From Cephalotus follicularis (Eukaryota > Streptophyta > Magnoliopsida > Oxalidales > Cephalotaceae), in NCBI GenBank assembly GCA_001972305.1, contig BDDD01002137.1:18155-82154 (forward strand): a stretch of 64,000 bases of DNA. The letters run 5' to 3'. The stretch's first letter is position 1, and each line of letters begins with the position of its first letter. Both the position numbers and the translations under genes were made by a program. Below the pieces are notes generated by a model that ran no database searches, was not told the origin of the DNA, and saw nothing but the letters and a program-made list of their open reading frames with translations. Shown here one piece after another: positions 32,193-44,234 of this stretch.

Positions 32193-33461
32193 TGTTGGCC
32201 TTTGCCACCCCGATTAAATGTTTACCACATGTTATTTTGATGATTAACAAACGTAGATTACTTGTATGCATAATTCTTTAAGTTATAATTGCATTTACTC
32301 ACTTGATTCTTTGTCCAAAGTTGTGCCAAGACTGTTTATGCAGATACAGGCAATTCCAGCCGACTGGAGACCAAATCCAGTCGACTGCCAAGGCTAGGAG
32401 TCGACTTCCAAAGATTGTTAGTCGACTGCATCTTCAACCAAATCCCAGAATCTGCAGAAACAGCACACCAGTCGACTGCCGGGCACATCCAGTCGACTGC
32501 CAGGCAAATCCAGTCGGCTGTCACAGGGCATTAGTCGACTGCCATGAGGTACAAATCAGGCAGGAGCTTCTGTAACATTTCACACCCAATCCAGCCGACT
32601 GAAGCAGGGGACCAGTCGACTGCCAGGGGGTCCAGTCAACTGCCATAGGGGTCCAGCCGACTGCCATCAATTGTGCAAAATCATACAGTAGGTTTTGTAA
32701 CTTCTTATTTAGCCTCAACAGCCGACTGAAGCAGGGCATCAATCGACTGCCGAGCATTCCAGTCTATTGCCTACAGGATCCAGCCGACTGCCGCACTACC
32801 AACGGCTCTATTCAAATATATGCGCCATCGAACCAGCTGACTGCCGTCCAAATCCAGCCGACTGGATTTGTATCAGACAGTTAAAAATAGATCCGTTGGA
32901 GGCTCAACTATAAGAGGGAAATTGGACTTCTTGCACAAGTGATCAAGCTTTCAATATACACATTCTCTCAAGCTATCTCAAGCACAATACCAAGCATTCA
33001 TACAATCAAAAGAGATCAATCCAAAGCAATCATTTACATTTACAAAGCTTTGTACTTTACATTACATACACACTTGTAGCTTTGTTTAGAGTTGTGCTTC
33101 ATTGTAAACAAATTCGCTATGAATTTGTAAACACTTAAACTACTACTTTCACACATACAAGAGAGGTTGTCTCTTGTATTGCTCGGTTGGAGCAAAGTTA
33201 TAATTCGCTTGGTTGGAGCGAAAGTGTTGGAGCTCGGTTGGAGTTCCAAGCCCGAATTGGGGCATACCTAGTGAATACTCAAGGGGAGGCCTTGGGGAGT
33301 GGACGTAGGCGGTTTGCCGAACCACTATATATTCGTTTGCAATCTCTAAACCCTACATTCTTTACTTTCCGCATTGTGTGTTTGAGTAATTAATTTTATT
33401 TGTGGTATATTTGCTAGATAAATTTTTATTAGTCTATTCACCCCCCTCTAGACTTCCTACA
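32193..33461 (+). repeat. Copia-1 3' LTR
   Basis: Near-identical to the 5' LTR. The CAGTCGACTG array lies at 32354-32870, the TATA-like box at 32909-32914 and the U5 motif at 33299-33330. Several differences from the 5' LTR fall inside palindrome copies and are C/T or G/A changes at CpG. Confidence 0.93.
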
Positions 33462-33732
33462 CCCTTGAAAGTAGGAGGGTTGTGCCTCATGAATCTCTCA
33501 CGATATCTTCTGAACGGATTTCCATCATGTCGTGCATCATGGTCAGGAGCCATGTGTCATGGCTTGGCTTTGGTGTACAATCGACGCATTTCCACCAAAT
33601 TGGCTGCATTGGAAGCCATCTATTGCTGGAAGTAATCAACTATACGATTCGTGAGGTCTCTCCGTGTTGGGAACACGGTGGCTCACTGTGTAGCAGAAGA
33701 TAAAACCAATTATGGGCATTAGGTGTATAGGG
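33462..33732 (-). pseudogene. gag: G2 gag, N-terminal part
   Basis: The minus-strand reading includes RIVDYFQQ, a TAG, then MASNAANLVEMRRLY and RFMRHNPPTFKG, ending at the Copia-1 junction and continuing at 26408. The same N-terminal blocks (ADYFQQ, MRRLYAQA, ARHDGN) occur in both LARD internal regions. The expected primer site and 5' LTR are not found beyond about 33732. Confidence 0.8.
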
Positions 33733-34849
33733 TGACAAATTTTAATTTTCAATCAAATGATTGATCCCCAAGCAATGGGATACCCTAACCAATGTCCACA
33801 ATTGTCCTAATTGTGTCAAAGGAACCCTATCAGAGCATCTAGCCAGACCAACGGACCAACCCAAGCATAAGGGAGAAACGGGTTTGGAGTAAGAGTTGCC
33901 ATAAACCGTCACTTTGGTCACAAATAATTGCATTGAGGGAACGCATACAAACCTTAATAATTGCAACCTACAAACCCTAACAAAGTCAATCCCAAACCCT
34001 AAGGGATTGCAATGGCAAACCCCCAAAACCAGGGGGTTCAGCCAGGGTTTTCAAAACCCTAATCACAACCCAAAATTGCATGCTATAAACCATAAAATGC
34101 AATCCAACGCAAGACAAACAAAAACACATACACAAGTTCATCTTGGCCCCAATCTAAAACTACAGAGGAGGGAACAAGAAATTGTTAGCTCAAGTGTTGG
34201 CTCCTTCCTTCAAGAGCTCTCTCATCACTTTAATCCCAAAACTCCATGAAAACTCCAAGCTCCTCCTTAAGCCATGAGTAAGGAAGAAGATGATGGAGGT
34301 CTATGTGTTTAACCTACGCTAAAACTCTATAGATAAAAATAAGATGCAAGGAACAAATTAACTCCACCTATAATGAGCTTTGAGGGGGGAAAGGAAGGTT
34401 GAAAATGGTGTCATCTTCATCCAGGAGATATTGGCTTCAACGCATGCTCTCCATGGCATCAACGCCTATCGCAGATCAGACAGAGAACAAAGAGAGAGAA
34501 TGCATGGCTGGAAGAGAGAGAGAGGGAGGAAGAGACAAGTTGTGTTTTTTAAATAAGACCTCTTGTCTTATATACTATTTTGTCTTCGCTCATTAAATTC
34601 TCAAAGTCCACTCTTTGGCTTGTAGAGAACACTTCCCAACTTCCAATAAGCTGGCAGAAGCCGTGTGTCCGCCCAGCATGACATCGATAATATGAGACAG
34701 GCTATCTTATCCTGTCATGACGTTAACACATGCTCTTCATAGTGTTAACGCGTAGAATCTCTGTTTCACTTGGCTTCAACGCATGCTCTCCATAGCGTTA
34801 ACACCCAGCGACTCTACTAGACACGGCGTCAACACATGCTCTTCATACC
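33733..34849. other. Unassigned noncoding DNA, LTR-like
   Basis: It starts TGACAAATTTTAA and has LTR-like organisation: AAACCCTAA words, a GA-rich tract, and GCGTTAACGC or GCTTCAACGCATGCTC repeats at 34436-34845. It does not match the G2 3' LTR in the parts compared. It may be part of a further LTR whose other end lies beyond the LARD. No coding gene was recognised. Confidence 0.4.
34436..34845. repeat. GCGTTAACGC / CTTCAACGCATGCTCTCCAT repeats
   Basis: About seven copies of an (A/G)CG(T/C)(T/C)AAC(G/A)C word, several followed by ATGCTCT(C/T)CAT. It resembles the GTCGAC arrays in layout, but the core is GTTAAC or TCAAC rather than GTCGAC. Confidence 0.6.
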
Positions 34850-36467
34850 TATAACGCCCCAAATTTCATAAATTATTATTATGAAATTGGTGCGTGTACA
34901 GTCGTGATAAAACCGATAGAGGCCCGGAGTAATAAAAAGGTATTACGCGTTGAAGTCGTAATTGTGTTGGCCAAAATGGCTAATGAAGCCTATTTTTAAT
35001 GCCCGACAATAAAGCCCAAATGCTCGCAATAATATTGCGATTATTTTGGTGGTTGTTCGGATAATTTATGTCGCGATTCGCGGAAAAATCGGGACCCGGA
35101 CCTTAGTATTTTGCCAGTAAATACTAAAGAGAAAGCAAAAGAATAAAGGAGGGGAGAGAGGGACACGGGCGCATCACGCGCCCGTGAAAAAGGAAGGCAG
35201 CGGGTGCTCTGTGCGCCCGCGCCAGAGCGAGAGTAAGAGAGAGTGGGAGAGAGATCGGAGCAGAGGGAGAGAGAGCGGGCCGGAGCCAGATACCAGACTG
35301 GGAGAGCACGTCAGTCAACCAAGGCACGCCAACGGATGGTAACTCCTCCTCCCCCCTTCTCTTTTATCTTCCTTTTCTTCTTCTCCCCGCCACTGTCGCG
35401 CCTCCTCCTGGCGTTTCTAGGCGCCGTTAGCATCGTGGATGGCGTGGGTTATGGTGTAGAAGGCCCGCTCTACCCATTTCCACCATCGGTTAGGCATGAT
35501 TCGGCCTGAAACGGCCGGAATCAGTTGACTGAGTTGACTCAGCGAGTCGACTCACTGCCGCATGAGACCGCGCGTTTGGCGCTGAGTCTCGGCGAGTCAC
35601 GGGCAATGACGGGTAGGGCTTGTGAATGTGGGGTGTTTTTGGGTGGTGATCGGACCTGTTGAGGTCCGACGAGTCGACTCAGTGAGTCGTAACTCGCTGT
35701 CGACCGTGGAGCGGTATTTAGTGCCGATTCCTGGCGAGTCTTGACCGGTCTTGAGTAGATCATTCAATGTGGAACCCATTGATGGGTGTTTCACCGCCTG
35801 GTTGTGTCGGTCGGCATCCGGCCGACGTTTCGGCGATGGAAATGTTTTGTGTGTCGAACATGATGGAAATGTGTTGTATGTGCAGTGTCTGAGTGGTAAT
35901 TGGTTTTGGCATTGAGGGACTTGATCAATCAACAAGAACCAGCTTCGGTTCAACGGTTATCGAAAAGGTTCGGCAATTGAACTTGCAGCTCGACTGTACG
36001 GTTGTTACTGCTGTAACAGCTAGGGAAAGCTATACATGCAAGTTTGAGTTCAATAATATTATAATGCCATTGATGAAATGCATGGTTTGCGGATTGTGAA
36101 TTGTGTGACTGTGTTAGGGTTACTGTGAGTAGTTAACCTGTTGTGCATATCGTGTCGCTCCGTGGAGCGAATGGAGTTTTATGTTGTTTTTACTTTTGAG
36201 AAATGTTAATGGATCATTGTAATAAATGAATCGATGTATTGATGTATATTGTCCATGCTCCGTTTGTGGGCAGTTAACTTTGATGATGTTATTTGTTGTA
36301 ACATGTAGTATGGGATGCATGTTACGTTATAATTCGGCTTATATTTAAATGCTTCCGCAAGTTGTTAATGGATATGGAAAGTTTTAAATTTATGGTAAAT
36401 TGCATAAGCCGGATTTATATGTTGATTGCCACCACTTTTATTGTTGTTTGTAAAACGGGGTGTGACA
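34850..36467 (+). repeat. LARD LTR, first copy
   Basis: Begins TATAACGCCCC (the second copy has TGTAATGCCCC) and ends CGGGGTGTGACA. It contains CT- and GA-rich parts, the GAGTCGACTC cluster near 35520-35700 and a 27-bp segment near 36158 absent from the second copy. ORFs rich in Arg and Glu follow the GAGA tract and are not genes. Confidence 0.88.
35515..35705. repeat. GAGTCGACTC cluster, first LARD LTR
   Basis: GTTGACTGAGTTGACTCA, GCGAGTCGACTCACTG, CGAGTCGACTCAGTGAG and degenerate relatives. The second LTR has the matching cluster at 39675-39865, and solo LTR S1 has a decayed version. Confidence 0.75.
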
Positions 36468-36471
36468 ACAG

Positions 36472-36483
36472 TGGTATCAGAGC
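36472..36483 (+). other. LARD primer-binding site, first copy
   Basis: TGGTATCAGAGC four bases past the LTR. The second copy at 40602-40613 has TGGTATCTGAGC, with one mismatch to the tRNA. Confidence 0.9.
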
Positions 36484-36580
36484 ATATATCCATTTATATG
36501 CTTAGCTTGGATAAGTTCCTTGGCAATTAACGATTGTTTCCTCTAGTTGAACAATGACATCTTTCCTTAAGGGAAACGAA

Positions 36581-36820
36581 ATGGACGGAAGGAAAAAACA
36601 TGGAAGGCCTTGAGCCGTTAATGGAAATGTTCCTGAGGAAGTAAATGACAGAACGGACCCTATGAGCCGTATAGCGGATTACTTCCAGCAGTAGATGGTT
36701 GCGAATGCTACAAACTTGGAGGATATGCGTCGGTTGTACGCACAAGCATAGCCACAACATATGGTTTCTGACCATGTTGCGCGACATGATGGAAACCATT
36801 TTGGAAGAGACTGATATGAA
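36581..36820 (+). pseudogene. gag: Gag N-terminal remnant, first LARD internal region
   Basis: In one frame from ATG 36581, with stops, it reads RIADYFQQ, then MRRLYAQA, then DHVARHDGNHF. These blocks match the N-terminus of G2 gag. The counterpart at 40708-40960 has an extra A near its start, shifting the frame. Beyond this point gag similarity is lost. Confidence 0.7.
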
Positions 36821-37189
36821 CGTAGATACCTAGACTGAGGACGTCGATGCCTACGGGATGGTGTTGACGCCAATAGCCCTGTTTTAGTGAAACTACCCGA
36901 TTTCGTATGGGTTTTGATTCCGATTGATATCAGGCTAATGTTTAAGCCTCCAAAATAGGGCCTAAGGCTGCTGAGCAGTGTAGACTTTCCAGGAAGGCAG
37001 ACCTCCTGAAATCCTATGGGATATATCGAATGAAGTGACAGTGAGGGCTATGGACTGTATAGCGGTTGAGTGACCGACTGAATGAGTCGTAATGGCTAAG
37101 TGGTCGATCTAATGGGCCGAAAGGCATAAGTGTTGTCTGAATAGCTTTCGTATTGAATAGTGGTTGATCTAAATAGGATGTGAATGGTC

Positions 37190-37400
37190 ATTGCGAATGG
37201 CTAGTGTATCATCATGGATCGTATCGCATCGTTATCGATCGTATCATGACCGTATGAACCGTTGTTGAGAGGTTAGCGATTGTATGAACCGTTGTTGAGC
37301 GGTTAGTGATCGTATGAATTGTTATTGAACGGTTAATGATCGAATGGGTCATTATCGATTGGATAGTGGTCGAATGGACTGTTATCGGATGGATGGGCAT
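37190..37400. repeat. ~34-bp tandem repeat, first LARD internal region
   Basis: Units of the form CGTATGAACCGTTGTTGAGC plus GGTTAGTGAT repeat about four times with decay. The second LARD copy (41355-41480) has one unit fewer. Confidence 0.7.
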
Positions 37401-38794
37401 TGCGCGTATGCTCGAAATAGATTGCGAGTGAACAGATATTGACCATAAACGGCTATGGACCATAAACGGATATGAAATGCAATGGATAGAGCACAATCAT
37501 GGATTGATATGGGATGAAGGCCTCGGATGATGGTATATGGTAGAGTTACTGATGACGTATTGTGTTATGACTTATCTAGATGTGAAATGACATTGTTTAT
37601 ATTGCTTATGCTATGTACGCATCTCACATGACTGACATTACACATATATCTGCTACACCCTGGCACGCATTCATTACATATGTATATTGTACACAGCCAT
37701 TGTCTGCTGACCTGTTTCATTGAAATGAAGTGGGTCAGGTTCAGGTTCAGGTGGACGTGTCAGTGATTAGACAGTCCGAGTGCAGGGTAAGAATCTATAT
37801 TCTTTGATCTATGGTTGTATAAGGTAATTGTTATGGATGAACAGTATATTTATATTATTTGACCTGCCGGCTTGTGGCAGTGCTAGAGTATAAATGTGCA
37901 TTGATGTATTGGACCTGCCGGCATGTGGCAGTGCATAAGTTGATCGGTGTATTATATTACTGGATATGATCAGACCCATCATTCGCGGTTTTGACATGAT
38001 TATCCTTCGCATGTGCATGATGTTATTGGATATGATCAAACCCATCATTGAGGGTATTGAAAGGATTTTCCTTTGCATGCAAATGATATATTTGGATTTA
38101 GTTGAGATGTAGTATGGTATGGGTGGAGCCCCCAACACATAGATTGTGATAAGAGATGAGGGTTAAACCCCAAACACATATAAACTGTGGTTTATCAGGT
38201 GGCATGGAGTCCGATAAATGAATACTTCATGCCAAAATTTCGACAAATCCTAAGAATATGATTTTAATGGATTCATCACTTGAGGTTCTAGAATGATGTA
38301 ATTCTATTGAATTATGGTTTGATGAGGGCTGAGCCCATTTGTGAACTGCTGATTCCTCCTTCTGGAGTGTGGATATAAATTGTGTTTTCTTTACAGGGGG
38401 CATAGTCCTGTAAACGAATACTTCATGCCCGATTTTCAGGAGATTATAAGAGTTGAAATGTATTCAACTGATTATTCCGCTAACATGAAGTGATTGTTTA
38501 AAGTTCTAGCTTATAGCACTTTTGAGTATGATTGAAGTATGACTTTTGCGTAACTGTGCTGGATATGCCAGTGTAGGATCCTTACTGTTGGGAGATTAAA
38601 AGTGATTAACTGAATAAGTGCTAATTGGAGTTATCTGGAGTTGCGGAATAATAATGGGTAAGATGTTGGGTTCTCGGAGACCCAGTGATGTGGATATAGT
38701 ATGGTTACAGATTGAACGGATACAGATTGTGCGGTTAAGGAATGTGCGGTCATAAACCATATGACTATGGATCGTATGATTATGAATGGGTTGA

Positions 38795-38905
38795 TGTGGA
38801 TGAGCTGTGGTCTCAAGCCTATCGCTCCAGTTTCTCTGTACATCCGGCGATCAGCAAGATGTATCGAGATCTGAAGCTCGATATTGGTGGAAGTGTGATG
38901 TTATA
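38795..38905 (+). pseudogene. Integrase zinc-finger remnant, first LARD internal region
   Basis: SSFSVHPAISKMYRDLKL matches the HPGSTKMYRDLK block of Gypsy integrases (compare G1 at 11930 and G3 near 50590). The catalytic core is absent. Downstream, a decayed pol 3' end (CTCGAGACGAGATTTC) leads into the PPT. Confidence 0.7.
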
Positions 38906-39002
38906 CCATGGGCTTGGAGAGCCACTCAGAACGTGAGGGAGAAGTGAAGGCATTCTACCTTCACATGTTTAATCTAGGGAATCTCGAGACGAGATTTCTT
39001 TA

Positions 39003-39014
39003 AGGAGGGGAGGA
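39003..39014 (+). other. LARD polypurine tract
   Basis: AGGAGGGGAGGA directly precedes TGTAATGCCCC, the start of the second LTR. Confidence 0.88.
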
Positions 39015-40597
39015 TGTAATGCCCCGAATTTCATAAATTATTATTATGAAATTGGTGCGTGTACTGTCGTGATAAAACCAATAGAGGCCCGGAGTAATAA
39101 AAAGGCATTACGCGTTGAAGTCGTAATTGTGTTGGCCAAAACGGCTAATGAAGCCGATTTTTAATGCGCGACAATAAAGTCCAAATGCTCGTAGTAATAT
39201 TGCGATTATTTTGGTGGTTGTTGGGATAATTTATGTCGTGATTCGCGGAAAAATCGGGACCCAGACCTTAGTATTTTGCCAGGAAATACTAAAGAGAAAG
39301 CAAAAGAATAAAGGAGGGGAGAGACGGACACGGGAGCATCACGTGCCCGTGCAAAAGGAAGGCAGTGGGTGCTCTGTGGGCCCGCGCCAGAGAGAGGGTG
39401 GGAGAGAGATCGGAGCAGAGGGAGAGAGAGCGCGCCGGAGCCAGCCACCGGACCGAGAGAGCACACTGGTCAACCCAGACACGCCAACGGACGGTAACTC
39501 CTCCTTCCCCCTTCTCTGTTATCTTCTTTGTCTTCTTCTCCCCGCCACTGTCACGCCTCCTCCCGGCGTTTCCGAGCGCCGTTAGCGTCGCGGATGGCGT
39601 GGGTTATGGTGTAGAAGGCCCGCTCTACCCATTTCGACCACCGGTGAGACGTGATTCGGCCAGAAACTGCCGGAATCAGTTGACTGAGCCGACTCAGTGA
39701 GTTGACTCACTACCGCTTGAGACCGTGCGTTTGGCGCTGAGTCTCGGCGAGTCACGGGCAATGACGCGTAGGGCTGCTGAATGTGGGGTGTTATGGGTGG
39801 TGATCGGACCTGTTGAGGTCCGGCAAGTCGACTCAGTGAGTCGCAACTCGCTGCCAGCCATGGCGCGGCGTTCGGCGCTGATTCTCGACGAGTCTTGACC
39901 GGTTTTGAGTAGACCATTCAATGTGGAACCCATTGATGTGTGTTTCACCGCCTGGTTGTGTCGGTCAGAATCCGGCCGGCGTTTCGGTGACGGAAATGTT
40001 TTTTGTGTCAAACATGACGGAAATGTGTTGTATATGCAGTGTGTGAGTGGAAATTGGTTTTGGCATTGAGGGACTTGATCAATCGACAAGAACCGGCTTC
40101 GGTTCAACGGTTATAGAAATGGTTTGGCAATTGAACGTGCAGCTCGACTGTACGGTTGTTACTGCTGTAACAGGTAGGGGAAGCTATACATGCAAGTTTC
40201 AGTTCAATAATATTGTAATGCCATTGATGAAATGCATGGTTTGCGGATTGTGAATTGTGTGACTGTGTTAGGGTTACTGTGAGTAGTTAACCTGTTGTGC
40301 ATATCGTGTCGTGTTGTTTTTACTTTTGAGAAATGTTAATGGATCATTGTAATAAATGAATCGATGTATTGATGTATATTGTTCACGCTCCGTTTGTGGA
40401 CAGTTAACTTTGATGATGTTATTTGTTGTAACATGTAGTATGGGATGCATGTTACGTTACAATTCGGCTTATATTTAAATGCTTCCGCAAGTTGTTAATG
40501 GATATGGAAAGTATTAAATTTATGGTAAATTGCATAAGCCAGATTTATATGTTGATTGCCACCACTTTTATTATTGTTTGTAAAACGGGGTGTGACA
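39015..40597 (+). repeat. LARD LTR, second copy
   Basis: TGTAATGCCCCG to CGGGGTGTGACA, 1583 bp, collinear with the first copy apart from small indels. It is followed again by a primer site and an internal region instead of flanking DNA. Confidence 0.88.
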
Positions 40598-42682
40598 ACA
40601 GTGGTATCTGAGCATATATCCATTTATATGCTTAGCTTGGATAAGTTCCTTGGCAATTAACGATTGTTTCCTCCAGTTGAACAATGACATATTTACTTAA
40701 GGGAAACGAAATGGACGGAAGGAAAAAAACATGGAAGGCGTTGACCCGTTAATGGTAATGTTCCTGAGGAAGTAAATGATAGAACGGACCATATGAACCG
40801 TATAGCGGATTACTTCCAGCAGCAGATGGCTACGAATGCTGCAAACATGGAGGATATGCGTCGATTGTACGCACAAGCATAGCCGCAGCACATGGTTCCT
40901 GACCATGTTGCGTGGCATGATGGAAACCATTTTGGAAGATCCTGATATGCACGTAGATACCGAGAGTGATGACGTCGACGCCTACGGGATGGTGTTGACG
41001 CCAATAGCCCTGTTTTAGTGAAACTGCCCGGTTTCGCATGGGTTTTGATTCTGATTGAGATCAGGCTAATGCTTAACCCTCTAAAATAGTGCCTAAGGCT
41101 GCTGAGCAGTGTAGACTTGCCAGGAAGGCCGACCTGAAGAAGGCCGACCTCCCGAAATCCTATGGGATATATCAAATGAAGTGACAGTGAGGGCTATGGA
41201 CTGTATAGCGGTTGAGTGACCGACCGAATGAGTCGTAATGGCTAAGTGGTCGATCGAATGGGCCGAAAGTCATAAGCGTTGTCTGAATAGCTTTCGTATC
41301 GAATAGTGGTTGATCTAAATAGGATGTGAATGGTCACTCCGAATGGCTAATGTATCATCATGGATCGTATCGCATCGTTATCGATCGTATCATGACCGTA
41401 TGAACCGTTGTTGAGCGGTTAGCAATCGTATGAACCATTATTGAACGGTTAATGATCGGATGGGTCGTTATCGATTGGATAGTGGTCGAATGGACTGTTA
41501 TCGGATGGATGGGCATTGCACGTATGCTCGAAATAGATTGCGAGTGAACAGATATTGACCGTAAATGGCTATGGACCGTAAACGGATGTGAAATGCAATG
41601 GATAGAGCACAATCATGGATTGATACGGGACAAAAGGCCCCGGATGATGGTATATGGTAGAGTTACTGATGACGTATTGTGTTATGACTTATATAGATGT
41701 GAAATTACATTGTTTATATTGCTTATGCTATGTACGCTTCTCACGTGATTGACATTACACATATATCTGCTACACTCTGGCATGCATTCATTACAAATGT
41801 ATATTGTACACAGCCATTGGCTGCTGACCTGTTTCATTGAAATGAAGTGGGTCAGGTTCAGGTTCAGGTGGACGTGTCAGTGATTAGACAGTCCGTGTGC
41901 AGGGTAAGAATCTATATTCTTTGATCTATGGTTGTATAAGGTAATTGCTATGGATGAACAGTATATTTATATTATATGACCTGTCGGCTTGTGGCAGTGC
42001 TAGAGTATAAATGTGCGTTGATGTATTGGACCTGCCAGCATGTGGCAGTGCATAAGTTGATCGGTGTATTATATTACTGGATATGATCAGACCCATGATT
42101 CGAGGTTTTGACATGATTATCCTTCGCATGTGCATGATGTTATTGGATATGATCAAACCCATCATTGAGATGAGGGTTAAACCCCAAACACATATAAACT
42201 GTGGTTTATCAGGTGGCATGGAGTCTGATAAACGAATACTTCATGCCCAAATTTCGAGAAATCCTAAGAGTAAGATTTTAATGGATTCATCACATGAGGT
42301 TCTAGAATAATGTAATTCTATTGAATTGTGGTTTGATGAGGGCTGAGCCCGTTTGTGAACTGCTGATTCCTCCTTCGGGAGTGTGGATATAAATTGTGTT
42401 TTCTTTGCAGGGGGCATAGTCCTATAAACGAATACTTCATGCCCGATTTTTGGGAGGTTATAAGAGTTGAAATGTATTCAACTGATTATTCCGGTGACAT
42501 GAATTGATTGTTTAAAGTTCTAGCTTATAGCACTTTTGAGTATGATTGAAGTATGACTGTTGCGGAACTGTGCTGGATGTGCCAGTGTAGGATCCTTACT
42601 GTTGGGAGATTGAAAGTGATTAACTGAATAAGTGCTAATTGGAGATATTTGGAGTTGTGGAATAATAATGGGTAAGACGTTG
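40598..42682 (+). mobile_element. LARD internal region, second copy, truncated by G3
   Basis: Collinear with 36468 to about 38667. Relative to the first copy it lacks one tandem unit near 41420 and about 105 bp near 42165, where short homology (GAGATGAGGG) marks the junction. It ends GACGTTG at the G3 border. Confidence 0.85.
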
Positions 42683-44234
42683 TGTAACACCCCCGAGCTG
42701 TGGGAGTCGCCACAGGTGCAAAATACAGAATCTTAACATAACTTAACATACTAGAAAAGTTCATCTTTATTAAAAACGTGATGGTTTAAAGCATAATAAA
42801 AAACATACTGAAACTGATCATAACTGAAACCTATTCATAATCCCAAAATTCATAAAAAAAAATGAAATAACATATTGTTTATTAAAAGGGTCCCACTATG
42901 ACCACATAAACATAAAGGGATCAGCTCCTAGACGATCCTCAGACATATGGGAGTCACTCTCATCACACATTGCCCCATTGCTCCTGATAACCTGCCGCAT
43001 GTAAACAAAAACTCGGATGAGCAAACCTCAGTACGGATATAGAATATAAAACAGTAAACGATATTTTAAAGCAAGATTTCAAAAGTACTTTAAAGCAGAA
43101 ATCTTAAGCAATAAAATACTTTAAAACATACTTTGTAAATGCCCGCGGCAAAACATATAAACCAAGTTCATAACTTCGAAACCATAAGGTATACCTTTCC
43201 AAAACGTAGGTTCCATAACTGAGCACCAAAACCCATAACATATCAGAAACACATAATAGCAAGGGGTTCGCGACACCCACATTGCCAAATAGAATTGCAG
43301 TGTACGACACTACACATACAATTCCCATATCCCAAAACATATAACTAGGATCGATTCATATGCCTCTATCACAAATCCTATCCAATGATATCCCAGAGAG
43401 ACACCGTAAACTAATCACATCGTTACGTATAGTGTCACGCCCCCGTGCCAGGCTCACAGCATGCCTATGGTACCCCCATAGGTGGTTACAAAAAGCTCAG
43501 TATTTCACCATTTCAGAAACTTGATTTCATCAAATCATTTTAAAATACGTAGAAAGGTTTTCCCAAAACATAATCATAAATCGTTCTCAAACGATATAGT
43601 TTCACATATACTTTCATAATCAAAATGCAACTCTTTTATTTTCACAAATAAGAGACATTTGCATAGCATTTCGTAAAAATAACACAGCTGAATCCATTAA
43701 GCCAGAGAATATATTCAATAAAATATTAACTGACTTTATTTCAAAATCCAAACATCACGAAGTTCATATTCTGAAAAGAGACATATTCATAAACTGAATT
43801 TATTTCAAATAAACCAGATGTCCAAAAGAAATATCCGTTCATCTCATTAAAACAGAACAACTTAAATTCAGATAAAATCAAAATAAAGAATCTGTATTTA
43901 TTCTCAAAATAGAACTGAATCAGTAAGAGTTTATCAAGGAACGAAAATCCGTACCTTATGCGATCACAGACTAACTTACGAATATCCGGTAAACTTAATT
44001 TGCCTCACGTAGCACAATAATCTATTCAACATAACAATGTTCAAATAACGGTCTAAAATTCATTTTGAACATAAAACAGAATCATAATGATGTTTAGAAT
44101 AGACCCGAATCATCGAAAGTGTTGACTTTTAGTCTCAATCCTAAGTTTTAATTATTACAAATTTGCATTTAACTTTGTTACTTTCTGTGCAAGAAAAGAA
44201 ATAAACAAAATAAAGAAGTGCAGAAACAGGACAA

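Larger units (their letters stand above)
26409..33461 (+). mobile_element. Copia-1, SIRE/Maximus-like, internally deleted (7053 bp)
   Basis: LTRs of 1270 and 1269 bp (TGTTGGCC..CTACA) are flanked by a perfect TSD CCCTT (26404-26408 and 33462-33466). I count about 25 differences between the LTRs, near 98 percent identity, so the insertion is recent. Internally it has a primer site, a full gag ORF, a protease motif, then directly the RNase H C-terminus, an extra ORF and a GGGGGAG-rich tail. Integrase and RT are absent. Gag type, extra ORF position and multiple purine tracts point to the SIRE/Maximus lineage. Confidence 0.93.
15724..33732 (-). mobile_element. Gypsy element G2 (degenerate chromovirus, - strand), heavily interrupted
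   Basis: Read leftward, gag (33732-33462 and 26408-25512), protease and RT (25511-24201), RNase H (24200-23961 and 21314-20811), integrase (20810-20056 and 18610-18020), PPT and 3' LTR (18004-15724) form one Gypsy internal region. Three insertions split it, each within a coding domain, and the protein motifs resume across each junction. The 5' LTR is not recognisable to the right of gag. The 3' LTR is entered at its end by G1. Confidence 0.85.
34850..42682 (+). mobile_element. LARD-type non-autonomous Gypsy derivative, tandem LTR-internal-LTR-internal
   Basis: Two LTRs (34850-36467 and 39015-40597) each precede a primer-binding site and a collinear ~2.5-kb noncoding internal region. The second internal region is cut at 42682 by G3 at a point matching 38665 of the first. 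Remnants of gag and integrase show derivation from a chromovirus. With no complete ORF it would need proteins in trans. Confidence 0.85.

Noticed and set aside
33960-34070. AAACCCTAA words suggesting telomeric repeats
   Set aside because: A few scattered words with unrelated spacers, not tandem arrays.
39211-39700. Overlapping 111-124 codon ORFs rich in Arg and Glu in the LARD LTR
   Set aside because: They arise from GAGA/CTCT-rich LTR sequence, are not preserved in the other LTR frame, and show no domain.
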